DNA of 64,000 nucleotides, taken from positions 1-64,000 of the forward strand of contig JAGWPE010000121.1 of the NCBI GenBank assembly GCA_028870635.1. Direction: 5' to 3'. Made by a program: the position numbers and the translations under genes. This document shows, one piece after another, positions 8,666 through 17,588 of this stretch. Origin of the DNA: Gammaproteobacteria bacterium. Lineage in GTDB: Bacteria; Pseudomonadota; Gammaproteobacteria; Steroidobacterales; Steroidobacteraceae. The first letter of the stretch is position 1. Each line of letters begins with the position of its first letter. The notes below the pieces were generated by a model. It was not told the DNA's origin. It did not search any database and saw nothing but the letters and a program-made list of their open reading frames with translations.

Positions 8666-10531
8666 ATGCTCACCTCCATTGCGACGGTATCGCTGAGCGG
8701 GACGCTGGAGGCAAAGCTGAGAGCCATCGCTCAGGCGCGCTTTCACGGCGCCGAGATCTTCGAGAATGACCTGCTCACGGCCCGCAGCACCGCGCGAGAG
8801 GTCGCGGCGCAGTTGCGCGATCTCGGTCTGACCTGCACCCTCTTTCAGCCGTTTCGGGATTTCGAGGGCATGCCGGACGACCTCAGGGTGCGGACCTTCG
8901 ACCGCCTCGAGAGGAAGTTCGACCTGATGCAGGAGCTGGGGGCCGGGTTGCTGCTCGTCTGCTCGAGCGTCTCACCGGCATCGAGCGGGGACAGAAGCCG
9001 GATAGTGACTGATTTCCGCGAGCTCGCGGAGCGCGCGGCCAGGCGCGGCCTGCGGGTCGGCTACGAGGCGCTGGCATGGGGTCGCCATGTGTTCGATCAT
9101 CGCGATGCGTGGTCGGTGGTCAAGGAAGTCGGCCATCCGGCCCTGGGGCTGATCCTCGACAGCTTCCATTCCCTGGCGCGCTCCATACCCATCGAGAGCC
9201 TGCGGGAGATCGATCCGGCGCGCATCTTCATCGTGCAGCTCGCCGATGCTCCCATCGTGCAGATGGACTATCTCTCCTGGAGCCGCCACTTCCGCAACAT
9301 GCCGGGCCAGGGTGAGCTGCCGCTGGTGGACTTCCTCGCCACCCTGCTCGAGATCGGATACGGCGGGCCGCTGTCGCTCGAGATCTTCAACGATCAGTTT
9401 CGCGCAACGTCGTCATCGACCGTGGCGCTCGATGGCCACCGCTCGCTCACCTTCCTCTTCGATCAGGCCGTCCGCCGGCTGGCGCCGCGCTTCTTGCCCG
9501 AGCTGCCGCCACGCGCCACGCCGGGCGGCTTCGAATTCGTCGAGTTCGCCGCCAACGAGGAGGAATCCGGTCAACTCGAATCCATGTTCACTGCCCTCGG
9601 CTTCAGCCGAGTGGGCCGGCACAGGTCGAAAAACGTCGCGCGCTGGCGGCAGAACCGCATCAATTTCGTGATCAACAGCGAGCCGGAAAGCTTTGCGCGG
9701 GCGTATGACGCCGTGCACGGCGCTTCCGTATGCGCCGTGGGCGTGAGCGTGCGCGACATACCCGGCGCGCTTCATCGCGCAGAGGGCCTGCAGATCCCGC
9801 GATTCTCGCAGCCCATCGGGCCGGGTGAGCTGGTGATGCCTTCCATTCAGGCGCTCGGCGGAAGTCTCCTTTACTTCATGCCCGCAGGCAGGGAAGACGA
9901 GATCTGGGACTGCGAGTTCCTCGCCGCAGGCGGCGGCGGTCCCGATGCCGGTCTCGAATCGATCGATCACATTGCCCAGACGATGCCGTACGAGGAAGTG
10001 TCCTCGTGGCTGCTCTACTACGTGTCCCTGTTCGAGCTCGCAAAGACGCCGGTCGCGGAGATCGCAGACCCCCTCGGGCTCGTTCAGACCCGCGCCCTCG
10101 AGTCGCCCGGCGGCGGCCTGCGCCTCGTGCTCAACGCCTCGACCGGATCGCGAACGCTCTCCGCGCGGTTCGTGCAGGGCTACCATGGGGCCGGATTGCA
10201 GCACATCGCGCTCGCCACCGGCGACATCATCGCCACGGCCAGGCGCCTGCGCTCTCTCGGGCTGCCGATCCTGCCCATCCCTCGCAATTACTACGACGAC
10301 CTGGCCGCTCGCTTCGCGCTCGAGCCGGCCCTGCTCGATGAGCTCGCGCAGCTCAATATCCTCTATGATCGCGACGCGGGCGGTGAATACTTCCAACTCG
10401 TCTCGCGGGCCTTCGCCAAGCGGTTCTTCTTCGAGATCGTCGAGCGCAGGGGCTATCGCGGCTATGGCGCCGCCAACGCTCCGATTCGCCTGGCGGCTCA
10501 GTCCCGATACCGCGACGACATCGAGCGCTGA
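8666..10531 (+). CDS. quiC: QuiC-type 3-dehydroshikimate dehydratase: N-terminal xylose isomerase-like TIM barrel fused to C-terminal HPPD/VOC domain
   Basis: 621 aa; AP-endonuclease-2/TIM-barrel N-terminus (FHGAEIFENDLL, LSLEIFNDQFR) and HPPD-like C-terminus (GLQHIALATGDI...EYFQLVSRAFAKRFFFEIVERRGYRGYGAANAPIR); adjacent to a shikimate DH. Confidence 0.75.
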   Translation: MLTSIATVSLSGTLEAKLRAIAQARFHGAEIFENDLLTARSTAREVAAQLRDLGLTCTLFQPFRDFEGMPDDLRVRTFDRLERKFDLMQELGAGLLLVCSSVSPASSGDRSRIVTDFRELAERAARRGLRVGYEALAWGRHVFDHRDAWSVVKEVGHPALGLILDSFHSLARSIPIESLREIDPARIFIVQLADAPIVQMDYLSWSRHFRNMPGQGELPLVDFLATLLEIGYGGPLSLEIFNDQFRATSSSTVALDGHRSLTFLFDQAVRRLAPRFLPELPPRATPGGFEFVEFAANEEESGQLESMFTALGFSRVGRHRSKNVARWRQNRINFVINSEPESFARAYDAVHGASVCAVGVSVRDIPGALHRAEGLQIPRFSQPIGPGELVMPSIQALGGSLLYFMPAGREDEIWDCEFLAAGGGGPDAGLESIDHIAQTMPYEEVSSWLLYYVSLFELAKTPVAEIADPLGLVQTRALESPGGGLRLVLNASTGSRTLSARFVQGYHGAGLQHIALATGDIIATARRLRSLGLPILPIPRNYYDDLAARFALEPALLDELAQLNILYDRDAGGEYFQLVSRAFAKRFFFEIVERRGYRGYGAANAPIRLAAQSRYRDDIER

Positions 10532-10539
10532 GCGCCCGC

Positions 10540-11682
10540 TCATCCGCCCGGCTTCGCGCCTGACAGCGCTCGATAGGCCACCCGGTCCGCCTGGTATGAG
10601 GAGATCCAGAGCCGGTTGTCCACGATGAGTCCCGTCGTCGCACCGTTGAAGGCCGGATTCGGCCCGCCATGCGCGAGTACGGTGTAATGCAGCGTATGCG
10701 GATCCAGCGCTGCCACGACATAGCCCCGATGGCAGAGCATCGGGTCGGCATGCCCGTTGATTATCTTGCGAACCCCGCCGCACGCCGGCTCATCGTAAGT
10801 CATTCCGGCGGCGATGAGCCTGCCCCCCTCCCAGTGAACGTTGTCCGGCATGAATCCCGGAGCGGTGGCCGCCCGAATGGGTCGGCGCGTATCCGACGCG
10901 GAATACATGTAGATCGCATGGAGGCCGAACGCCACGACGTAGAACCTCTTGCCGTCCGGCGCGGCCGTGAGTCCATTGTTTCCGGGTAACCCGGTGCCCG
11001 GCAGCAACCGAAAGCCTTCCGTTCCCGGGCGCCATGCGAATACAGCGCCCGTGGGCCTGCCCCGCATGAAATCGGCTTTGGTGGTGCCGGGCCGATTGAG
11101 CACCGTCGCGATGATCGTGCCGTCCGGATACGAGGAGACGGCATTCGCGGCATCGCCCGCCGGCATCAGCACACAACCCCGCCACCGCGGCACAGGCGCC
11201 CCACCGGCCATGGACACATCGAATATCTCGATGCTTTCACGTCCGCCGTGATTTGCGGCGTACAAGCGATAATGCCCGGAGCTCAAAGCACGCAGACTCA
11301 GGCCCTGAGTGTCGAGCTCACCACCCTCAGGCGAGCCCGGACAATCCGCCGCGCCCGCACGCCTGCCGGCGCCGCGCTCGCCTGGCGAGCCGAGGTACCA
11401 ACGCCGCAATGTCAACGCCCGGGTATCCAGGACCTGCAATCCGCCGCCCGGAACAAATGCGCTGACGATCACCCATCGCGTTCCCGGAATCCGCACCATG
11501 TCTTCCGGATGGTGCGCCCCGCAAACGAAGTGCAGCTCGCCGGCCGGACCGCAGCCGGCTGCGCCATTCGCACTCCCCGCCGGGCCCTGCGCCGCAGCCG
11601 CCGGCACTGGCGCCAGAAGCGCCAGCGCGGCGGCCAAGATCGTCGAGCCTACGGCCGCGCGGGCTGCCGCGCGGCGAATCAC
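10540..11682 (-). CDS. Secreted beta-propeller-like protein of unknown function
   Basis: 380 aa with N-terminal signal peptide (ILAAALALLAPVPAAAAQG); start overlaps the TonB receptor stop (ATGA). Confidence 0.6.
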   Translation of the reverse strand: MIRRAAARAAVGSTILAAALALLAPVPAAAAQGPAGSANGAAGCGPAGELHFVCGAHHPEDMVRIPGTRWVIVSAFVPGGGLQVLDTRALTLRRWYLGSPGERGAGRRAGAADCPGSPEGGELDTQGLSLRALSSGHYRLYAANHGGRESIEIFDVSMAGGAPVPRWRGCVLMPAGDAANAVSSYPDGTIIATVLNRPGTTKADFMRGRPTGAVFAWRPGTEGFRLLPGTGLPGNNGLTAAPDGKRFYVVAFGLHAIYMYSASDTRRPIRAATAPGFMPDNVHWEGGRLIAAGMTYDEPACGGVRKIINGHADPMLCHRGYVVAALDPHTLHYTVLAHGGPNPAFNGATTGLIVDNRLWISSYQADRVAYRALSGAKPGG

Positions 11683-14600
11683 TGCAGACTCATGCGCACG
11701 CCGACGTAGTATGCCCGTCCGATCTGATCGAACACGGCGGGATCGCTTCCGGTCTGAGAGCTCGAAACGGCGACGATACCGTGATTGAGCAGGTTATTGA
11801 TGCCCCCGCGTACCTGCCAGCTGTCGTTGATGTCGTAGCTCGCGAACAGATCGTAGATGTCATACGGCGCCACGCCGAACCCGGGTGACTTCGGGCTGGT
11901 GACCGAGCTGACATCCTTCATCGCGTCTTGATACCGCCAGCGCAAGCCGGCGGTCGCGCCGCCCACGCTGTACGAGACGCTCGTGATCGCCTTCCACTTG
12001 GGATAGCTCGCATTCAGGGTGTTGGTCCCGGAATACTCGGTCCAGGGCGTTCCCGACAGGGTCTGCACTTCCTGGTTGTGGTTGTAGCCGATGCCGCTCG
12101 AGAGCGCGAGCATTCCCGGAACACGCAGTCCGTGAATGTCCGCCAGATCGAACGCCCAGTTGAACTGGAAGTCGATCCCGTCGGTCTTCAATCCGCCCAG
12201 GTTCTCGTAAGGCGTGCGGACCAGGACGAGCTGCCCCGTCGAGGGATCCCGGCTGATGAGCGCGCAGAACGGATTGGTCGGCGAGTAGCTCGGATTCGAG
12301 CCGTCGAGGTTGTAGCACTTGCTCAGCGTGGCCAGCCCCGGGACCACCGAGATCACGTTCTTGATCTCGATGTTGTAGTAGTCCACGGAAGCAGACAGCC
12401 GCCTGAGCATCGGGGAGTCCGAGTGGGATGTCCACACCAGCCCGAAATTGAAGGAATTGGCCTTCTCCGGGGTCAGCTTGAGATTGCCCTCGCTGAGCGC
12501 GCCGGTCGCAGTCGTCGGGAACTCGTACGAATTGATGACGGACGCCGGAACCCCCTGCGCCTCGCACAGTGCCGCGACCTGGGCGCCGCCTGCGCCCGTC
12601 CGGGCGGTCGAGCGCACATCGCACGGATCACCGAGGGAAGTCGGCGGTGTTCCGAAAGCGAGCTGGGACCCCGCGGCCGCCGCGTAGAGCTCGCCGATCG
12701 CCGGCGCGCGCACCGCCCGCTGGTAGCCGCCGCGGACGAGGAGGCTGTCCGCAGGCTGCCAACGGAGGTTTCCCGCGTACGTCGAGACGCCTCCCGAGGT
12801 ATCGTAATCCGAATAGCGGAAGGCGCCGCCGACGTCCAGACGTTTCACCGCCGGCAGGTCGCGCAGCAGCGGAACGTCCAACTGAGCCGCACCCTCCGAT
12901 ACCGAAATGGCGCCTCTGGCCGGAGCAGAGGCGATGACGGCCTCGATATTCTGCGCGGCGAGGTCGGCGTTCGGATGAAACGCATAGCTGTTGGTGCGGT
13001 GATCTCCCAGCAGCGCCATCTGGATGCGGCCGGCCGGCAACCCGGGAACGGAGCCCTGGAGGAGAATCTGCTCCTGGCCCTGGCTCAGCAGCTCCGAGCT
13101 GATCGCCGTAGTCGTCATGTATTGCTGGCATGCCGACGAGATGTTCTGACTGTTGGCCAGGCTGAACGGATCGAATCCTCCGGCGCAGATCGACGCTCCG
13201 CCGTCCGGCGCATTCAGCAGGGTCTGCACGCGGCTCTTCAGCACCGCGTTGTAGTTGGATTGAATGTGATCGGTGTTGCTCCAGCTGGCGTACGCGTCCC
13301 AGGTCCAGTCGCCGAACGGCAGGGCTCCCCGCAGGCCGCCCAGGTACTGATCGACGGTGTAGTGCTCGTCCCATGACTTCGTGGGCAGGCCCACATACCT
13401 GGCGTTCCAGGTGAATGGAGCGGTGGGATTGGGTCTGGACGCCAGCACCGTCGCGAGGTCCGCCGGGATGAACGGGTTGGTCACGGGAACCGTATCCGCG
13501 GCACCGAACTGAGTGAGGCTGCCGCCGCTGTCTGTAACGACGTGCCAGTCGGCGTAGAGCACCTGTCCATACGCCACGAGCCCCGGAGCGATCTTGAAGT
13601 CGAACTTGCTGAACAGGTTGTGCCGGTCGAGCGCGTTCTCCAGCTGCAGCTGAGGACCGACCGGCATGCGCACGTTGCCGCCGATGACCCCGTACCACCA
13701 CCCGTTGCTGTAGGCCATCGGCCCCCTGTAGTTCTTCGCCCCGGTCTCCGTGAACAGCGTGCCGTCGTTGTTGAAGCCCAGCGGGACGGAGTTACTGACC
13801 GCAGAAGTCACTCCGTAACCCTGAAAGAGAGCGTTGACCACGGCCGGGTTCGGCAGGTTGTTCCCCGCCGGCACATACGTGCCCTGGCCTATGTACGATG
13901 ACGGAACCTGATAGTCGTAGAAGCCGCGCTTGCAGCCGCAGAGTGGCGGGTTGTACGTGTACCCGATGGCCACCAGCACATTGCCTCTGCCGTCGTCGAA
14001 CTTCGTGCCGAAGGCGACCGACGCGTCAACCGTGCGGTAGTCGTTCTGGAACGAATTACCGTACTGCACGTCGGCGCGCACGCCCTGGAAGTGGCTGAGA
14101 GTCTTGAAATTGACCACACCCGACATCGCGTCGGAGCCGTACACCGCCGACGCACCGCCGGTGATGGTCTCCACGCTCGAGATGATCGAGCTCGGGATGA
14201 GATTGATGTCCACGTCTCCCGAGATATCGGCAACGGGCAGCCGGCGGCCGTCCAGCAGGACGAGGTTCCGGTTCGCTCCAAGGCCGTGCAGATTGATGGT
14301 GGCATGACCACCGGTGCCTTGCCCGCCCGTCGCCGAAGTTCCCGCCGGCGTGAAGTCCGGCAGCTGGTTCAAGGCGCTCTCGATGTCGACCTGGCCCGAC
14401 TGCCGGATCTGAGCCGCGCTCGTCACGACGATGGGGCTCGGCGATACCTGATTGGGCTCGCGCAGCAGCGTTCCGGTGACGACCACTTCCTGGAGGGACA
14501 GCGTGGGCGCCGCAGCGTCCTGCGCGCCTGCCGGCGGGTCGGAGGGCTGATTACTCTGCGCGCTGGGCTGCGGCGCATTGACGGCCGAGTCCTTCGGCCA

Positions 14601-14705
14601 GGCGGGCCGCGCCGCGATCACCAGCAGCGACACCGCGGATATCCCCGCCAGGTAGTGCGGCCACGCGGCAGTGGCCCGTGACCCGTTTTTTGCTCGAGAC
14701 ATCAT
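11679..14705 (-). CDS. TonB-dependent outer membrane receptor
   Basis: Plug domain LQEVVVTGTLLREPNQVSPSPIVVTSAAQIRQSGQVDIESALNQLPDF, INLHGLGANRNLVLLDGRRL, ASAVYGSDAMSGVVNF; C-terminus ends in aromatic/hydrophobic YYVGVRMSLQ; start MMSRAKNG preferred over the 14765 ORF start. Confidence 0.9.
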   Translation of the reverse strand: MMSRAKNGSRATAAWPHYLAGISAVSLLVIAARPAWPKDSAVNAPQPSAQSNQPSDPPAGAQDAAAPTLSLQEVVVTGTLLREPNQVSPSPIVVTSAAQIRQSGQVDIESALNQLPDFTPAGTSATGGQGTGGHATINLHGLGANRNLVLLDGRRLPVADISGDVDINLIPSSIISSVETITGGASAVYGSDAMSGVVNFKTLSHFQGVRADVQYGNSFQNDYRTVDASVAFGTKFDDGRGNVLVAIGYTYNPPLCGCKRGFYDYQVPSSYIGQGTYVPAGNNLPNPAVVNALFQGYGVTSAVSNSVPLGFNNDGTLFTETGAKNYRGPMAYSNGWWYGVIGGNVRMPVGPQLQLENALDRHNLFSKFDFKIAPGLVAYGQVLYADWHVVTDSGGSLTQFGAADTVPVTNPFIPADLATVLASRPNPTAPFTWNARYVGLPTKSWDEHYTVDQYLGGLRGALPFGDWTWDAYASWSNTDHIQSNYNAVLKSRVQTLLNAPDGGASICAGGFDPFSLANSQNISSACQQYMTTTAISSELLSQGQEQILLQGSVPGLPAGRIQMALLGDHRTNSYAFHPNADLAAQNIEAVIASAPARGAISVSEGAAQLDVPLLRDLPAVKRLDVGGAFRYSDYDTSGGVSTYAGNLRWQPADSLLVRGGYQRAVRAPAIGELYAAAAGSQLAFGTPPTSLGDPCDVRSTARTGAGGAQVAALCEAQGVPASVINSYEFPTTATGALSEGNLKLTPEKANSFNFGLVWTSHSDSPMLRRLSASVDYYNIEIKNVISVVPGLATLSKCYNLDGSNPSYSPTNPFCALISRDPSTGQLVLVRTPYENLGGLKTDGIDFQFNWAFDLADIHGLRVPGMLALSSGIGYNHNQEVQTLSGTPWTEYSGTNTLNASYPKWKAITSVSYSVGGATAGLRWRYQDAMKDVSSVTSPKSPGFGVAPYDIYDLFASYDINDSWQVRGGINNLLNHGIVAVSSSQTGSDPAVFDQIGRAYYVGVRMSLQ

Positions 14706-14773
14706 CTCTCCCCCTACGCGCAAGTTGCATCGAGATCGGTAAAGCTCTGGTGCGTTTCGTCTCAAGAGTAGAC

Positions 14774-14787
14774 GAACTAGATAGTTC
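14774..14787. promoter_or_regulatory. Operator D upstream of the TonB receptor
   Basis: GAACTAGATAGTTC, inverted repeat with 6-bp arms and 2-nt centre; reverse strand TTGACC lies just upstream as a candidate -35. Confidence 0.65.
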
Positions 14788-14840
14788 AGGTCAACGCAGC
14801 ACTCTCCTCGTGAGGCATCGGCCGAGTTGCGGGCGCTGCC

Positions 14841-16376
14841 TCAGCGGGCGGCGAACGTGAAGGCCGAAAGAGGCGCCCGGCCGAGCCAGACGCCCTGGAA
14901 GCCGGCGCGGTTGTCCGCCCACACGACGTAGAGATCGTTGGGCCCGAGCGCCAGATCCTGTATGTCATCGCCGAAGAGGCCCGCATTCCGATACGGATCG
15001 ACGGCAGGCGAGCGGGCATGGCTGATGCGCAGCGGCGTGCTGAAGGAATGCCCCCCGTCCTTCGACACCGCCGCCCAGATGTTATAACTGAAAGACTTCG
15101 GGTAGATCGCCCGCCAGGCCAAGGCGAGCGCGCCTGCGGCCGAGTACTGGAACGTCGGGCGCGTGAATGCGGCGGCGCCGGCAGTGGCCGCGGCGAGAAT
15201 GGGCGCGGACCAGGTTCTGCCGTAGTCCTCGGTGAGGATCACTTCGTAGCGCGGCCCGGAAGGATCGTACTCGAGCACCGCGTAGTGCCCCGCCTTGGAG
15301 GGGTCGGCGGCGAGCGCAGTGGGCCCGGGCGCATCGCGCTGCGGCCGGCCGAGCGCGCTCGCCGGCGCGAATGACATCGGCGGCAGCAGACGGTACTCAA
15401 AGTCGCGTCCCTGGCTGCGGCTCAACCCGAACACGCCGCAGGGACACGCCGATCGCGCGCCGGGCGCGCTCGCTGCCACGTAGATGACGGCGAGAGCGCC
15501 GTGGCCGGCGGCCATGCCGATTCCACGGCTGAGCTGCGGGTATTGCGGGGAATCCCACGGGTAGATCGTGCCGAACGAGTGCCCTCCATCCGTCGAAGCC
15601 GTGACGTACGCCTGCCAGCGGAACTTCCCCGGCGGGGCGCCGACCCTCGTGAGTCCACCGCCGGCCTGGCCGTAGATCGTTCCGGTCGAATCGTCGATGA
15701 AGAGGAAGGGTCTGTCCCAGGGCGAGGCGCGGCCATGCCCGGAAAGCGGCTGCACGCCGCGGGCGAAACGGCCGAGCTGATAGTCGCTGATGATGGATAC
15801 CGGCTTGCTCCAGGTCCTGCCCTTGTCGGTCGAGATGACGAGCGCGGATTCGCCGAGGAAGCCTCCCGAAGTTTCCCGCGGCTCGCATCCGGCGAGGAAC
15901 TCCCCCCGTTGCGTGACAGCGACGAACGCATCCGGACATCGGGTGAATCGCCCGCTCAGAATGGGCAGGTTGTCCAGCTTCCAGGTGACACCGCCGTTCC
16001 GAGTGACGGCGATACGGGTCACCGTCGAATACGGCGCGGCGTGGAATGCGTCCGTGCCGTTCTCATGCAGCGGCTCACCCCCCAACTCCTGCACGTTGGC
16101 CATCGCCACGACGACGATGTTCTTCGGATCGGTGGGATTGACGGCGATCATCGGCTCGCCGCCGCCGCGCATCGAATCACCGATGAGCAGGTATTCCTCG
16201 GTCTTCCAATGGGGCACCACCGCCGCGAACTCTGCCGGAGTCGGCGGACTTATCAGCGGTTGCGCCTGGGCGAGAGCGCCCGCCGGACCGGCCAGAGCCG
16301 AAACGGCCAAACCCGAAACGGCCAGACCCGAAACGGCCAGGGCCGCAATCGCGCAGATTCCGGGTATCCGATTCAT
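14841..16376 (-). CDS. Secreted BNR/sialidase-fold beta-propeller protein
   Basis: Signal peptide MNRIPGICAIAALAVSGLAVSGLAVSALAGPAGALAQ; repeated Asp-box-like S-x-D-x-G-x-T-W (TRNGGVTWK, STDKGRTWSKP, TEDYGRTWSAP, SKDGGHSFS). Confidence 0.75.
   Translation of the reverse strand: MNRIPGICAIAALAVSGLAVSGLAVSALAGPAGALAQAQPLISPPTPAEFAAVVPHWKTEEYLLIGDSMRGGGEPMIAVNPTDPKNIVVVAMANVQELGGEPLHENGTDAFHAAPYSTVTRIAVTRNGGVTWKLDNLPILSGRFTRCPDAFVAVTQRGEFLAGCEPRETSGGFLGESALVISTDKGRTWSKPVSIISDYQLGRFARGVQPLSGHGRASPWDRPFLFIDDSTGTIYGQAGGGLTRVGAPPGKFRWQAYVTASTDGGHSFGTIYPWDSPQYPQLSRGIGMAAGHGALAVIYVAASAPGARSACPCGVFGLSRSQGRDFEYRLLPPMSFAPASALGRPQRDAPGPTALAADPSKAGHYAVLEYDPSGPRYEVILTEDYGRTWSAPILAAATAGAAAFTRPTFQYSAAGALALAWRAIYPKSFSYNIWAAVSKDGGHSFSTPLRISHARSPAVDPYRNAGLFGDDIQDLALGPNDLYVVWADNRAGFQGVWLGRAPLSAFTFAAR
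16291..16350. repeat. Four tandem copies of an approximately 15-bp unit (GCCAGACCCGAAACG) inside the signal-peptide coding region
   Basis: gccagagccgaaacg / gccaaacccgaaacg / gccagacccgaaacg / gccagggccgcaatc read directly; encodes AVSGL-type pentapeptide repeats. Confidence 0.85.
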
Positions 16377-16380
16377 GGCA

Positions 16381-17484
16381 TCAGCCGCCGCTGCCCCGAC
16401 CGAGAGTGGCTTCGAAGAACTCGAAGGTTCTCTGCAGCGCCTGCAGGCTCGCCGCGCGGGTCGCAGCCGGAGTCTTGCCGACGAAGCTGTGGTTGACGCC
16501 GGGGATGATGACCAGTTGCGCCTCATCACCCTTGGAGCGCAGGAGATGATAGAAATCGCGCGACTGCTGCGGCCCCACGACCGTATCAGCCCCGCCGACG
16601 ATGAGCAGAGCCGGCGGCTCCCCGGCCTTCACGTAGGTCGCGGGACTGGCAACCGCCCGCTGCTGCTGCGTGCACGCGGTGCGGGGGCAGCCCAGAAAGC
16701 GGTCGACCATCGAGCCTGACTTCGCTGCCCGCCGCTCGCTCGGTACGGGCTGGCTGAAATCGAACACTCCATACCAGGTGGCGAAGGCCTGCACGCAGTC
16801 TCCCTGCGCGCCCGCCGGCGCAATGTTCGCCTCCCCGATACCCGGTCCGGCGACCGGCCCCCCGGAGGTGCTGGGACTCAAGGCCGCCACGGCGCAGGTC
16901 ACCGCATCGAGTGCGGCAAGATGACCGCCGGCCGAGCCGCCCCAGACTCCGACGCGGCGTGCATCGATGCCGTATTCCCCCGCATTTGCGCGCAGCCAGC
17001 GGATCGAGGCCTTGACGTCCTGGATGGCCGCGGGAAACGGCGCCTCGCTGCTCAAGCGATAGGCGACTGAGGCGACCACGTAGCCGCGCGAGGCGATCAG
17101 CGCCAGGACGTCGGGCCAGTTCGAAAACGCGCCCGACTGCCGCGGCTGACCGAATGCCCAGCCGCCGCCGTGAATGTAAACGATGAGCGGATGCGGCACC
17201 CGAGGACCCGGCGGCACGTACAGATCGAGATGAAGCGGCTGATATCCCGGAATGCTGGCGTACGTCAGGTTGGGATAACCGACGACGCCGCCCGGGAACG
17301 GCACGCGCACCGTGGGATAGTGATCACCCAACACCGCCTGGCTGGCTGTCGGGATCGAATCGAGCACTGCGCGCGAAAACCCCTGGGACGCCGCGCAGGC
17401 CGACCCCGCCGCGAGCAGCGCCGCCAGTGTCCCGGCGGCCAGCCCCGCACGATGCAACCGCCCAACCGCAATGAATCGCTTCAT
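16381..17484 (-). CDS. Secreted alpha/beta hydrolase (BD-FAE/carboxylesterase-like)
   Basis: IVYIHGGGWAFG oxyanion motif, GGSAGGHLAALD nucleophile elbow, N-terminal signal peptide. Confidence 0.8.
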   Translation of the reverse strand: MKRFIAVGRLHRAGLAAGTLAALLAAGSACAASQGFSRAVLDSIPTASQAVLGDHYPTVRVPFPGGVVGYPNLTYASIPGYQPLHLDLYVPPGPRVPHPLIVYIHGGGWAFGQPRQSGAFSNWPDVLALIASRGYVVASVAYRLSSEAPFPAAIQDVKASIRWLRANAGEYGIDARRVGVWGGSAGGHLAALDAVTCAVAALSPSTSGGPVAGPGIGEANIAPAGAQGDCVQAFATWYGVFDFSQPVPSERRAAKSGSMVDRFLGCPRTACTQQQRAVASPATYVKAGEPPALLIVGGADTVVGPQQSRDFYHLLRSKGDEAQLVIIPGVNHSFVGKTPAATRAASLQALQRTFEFFEATLGRGSGG

Positions 17485-17500
17485 CGTTCCCCCAAGAGCG

Positions 17501-17520
17501 TAATGTACGGACTAGTGCGT
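17501..17520. promoter_or_regulatory. Operator E between the esterase and quinate/shikimate DH-2
   Basis: TAATGTACGGACTAGTGCGT, nearly identical to site B (GTAGTGTACGAACTAGTGAG). Confidence 0.5.
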
Positions 17521-17588
17521 GACTTTGGTAAAGAATATACCATTGCGGTGCCCGCCGCCAAGTGGCGGGCTTTGACTCGGTGAAAGGC

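Noticed and set aside
14841-16376. True sialidase
   Set aside because: Only Asp-box/BNR propeller repeats are evident; catalytic sialidase residues not identified, and the context gives no sialic acid pathway
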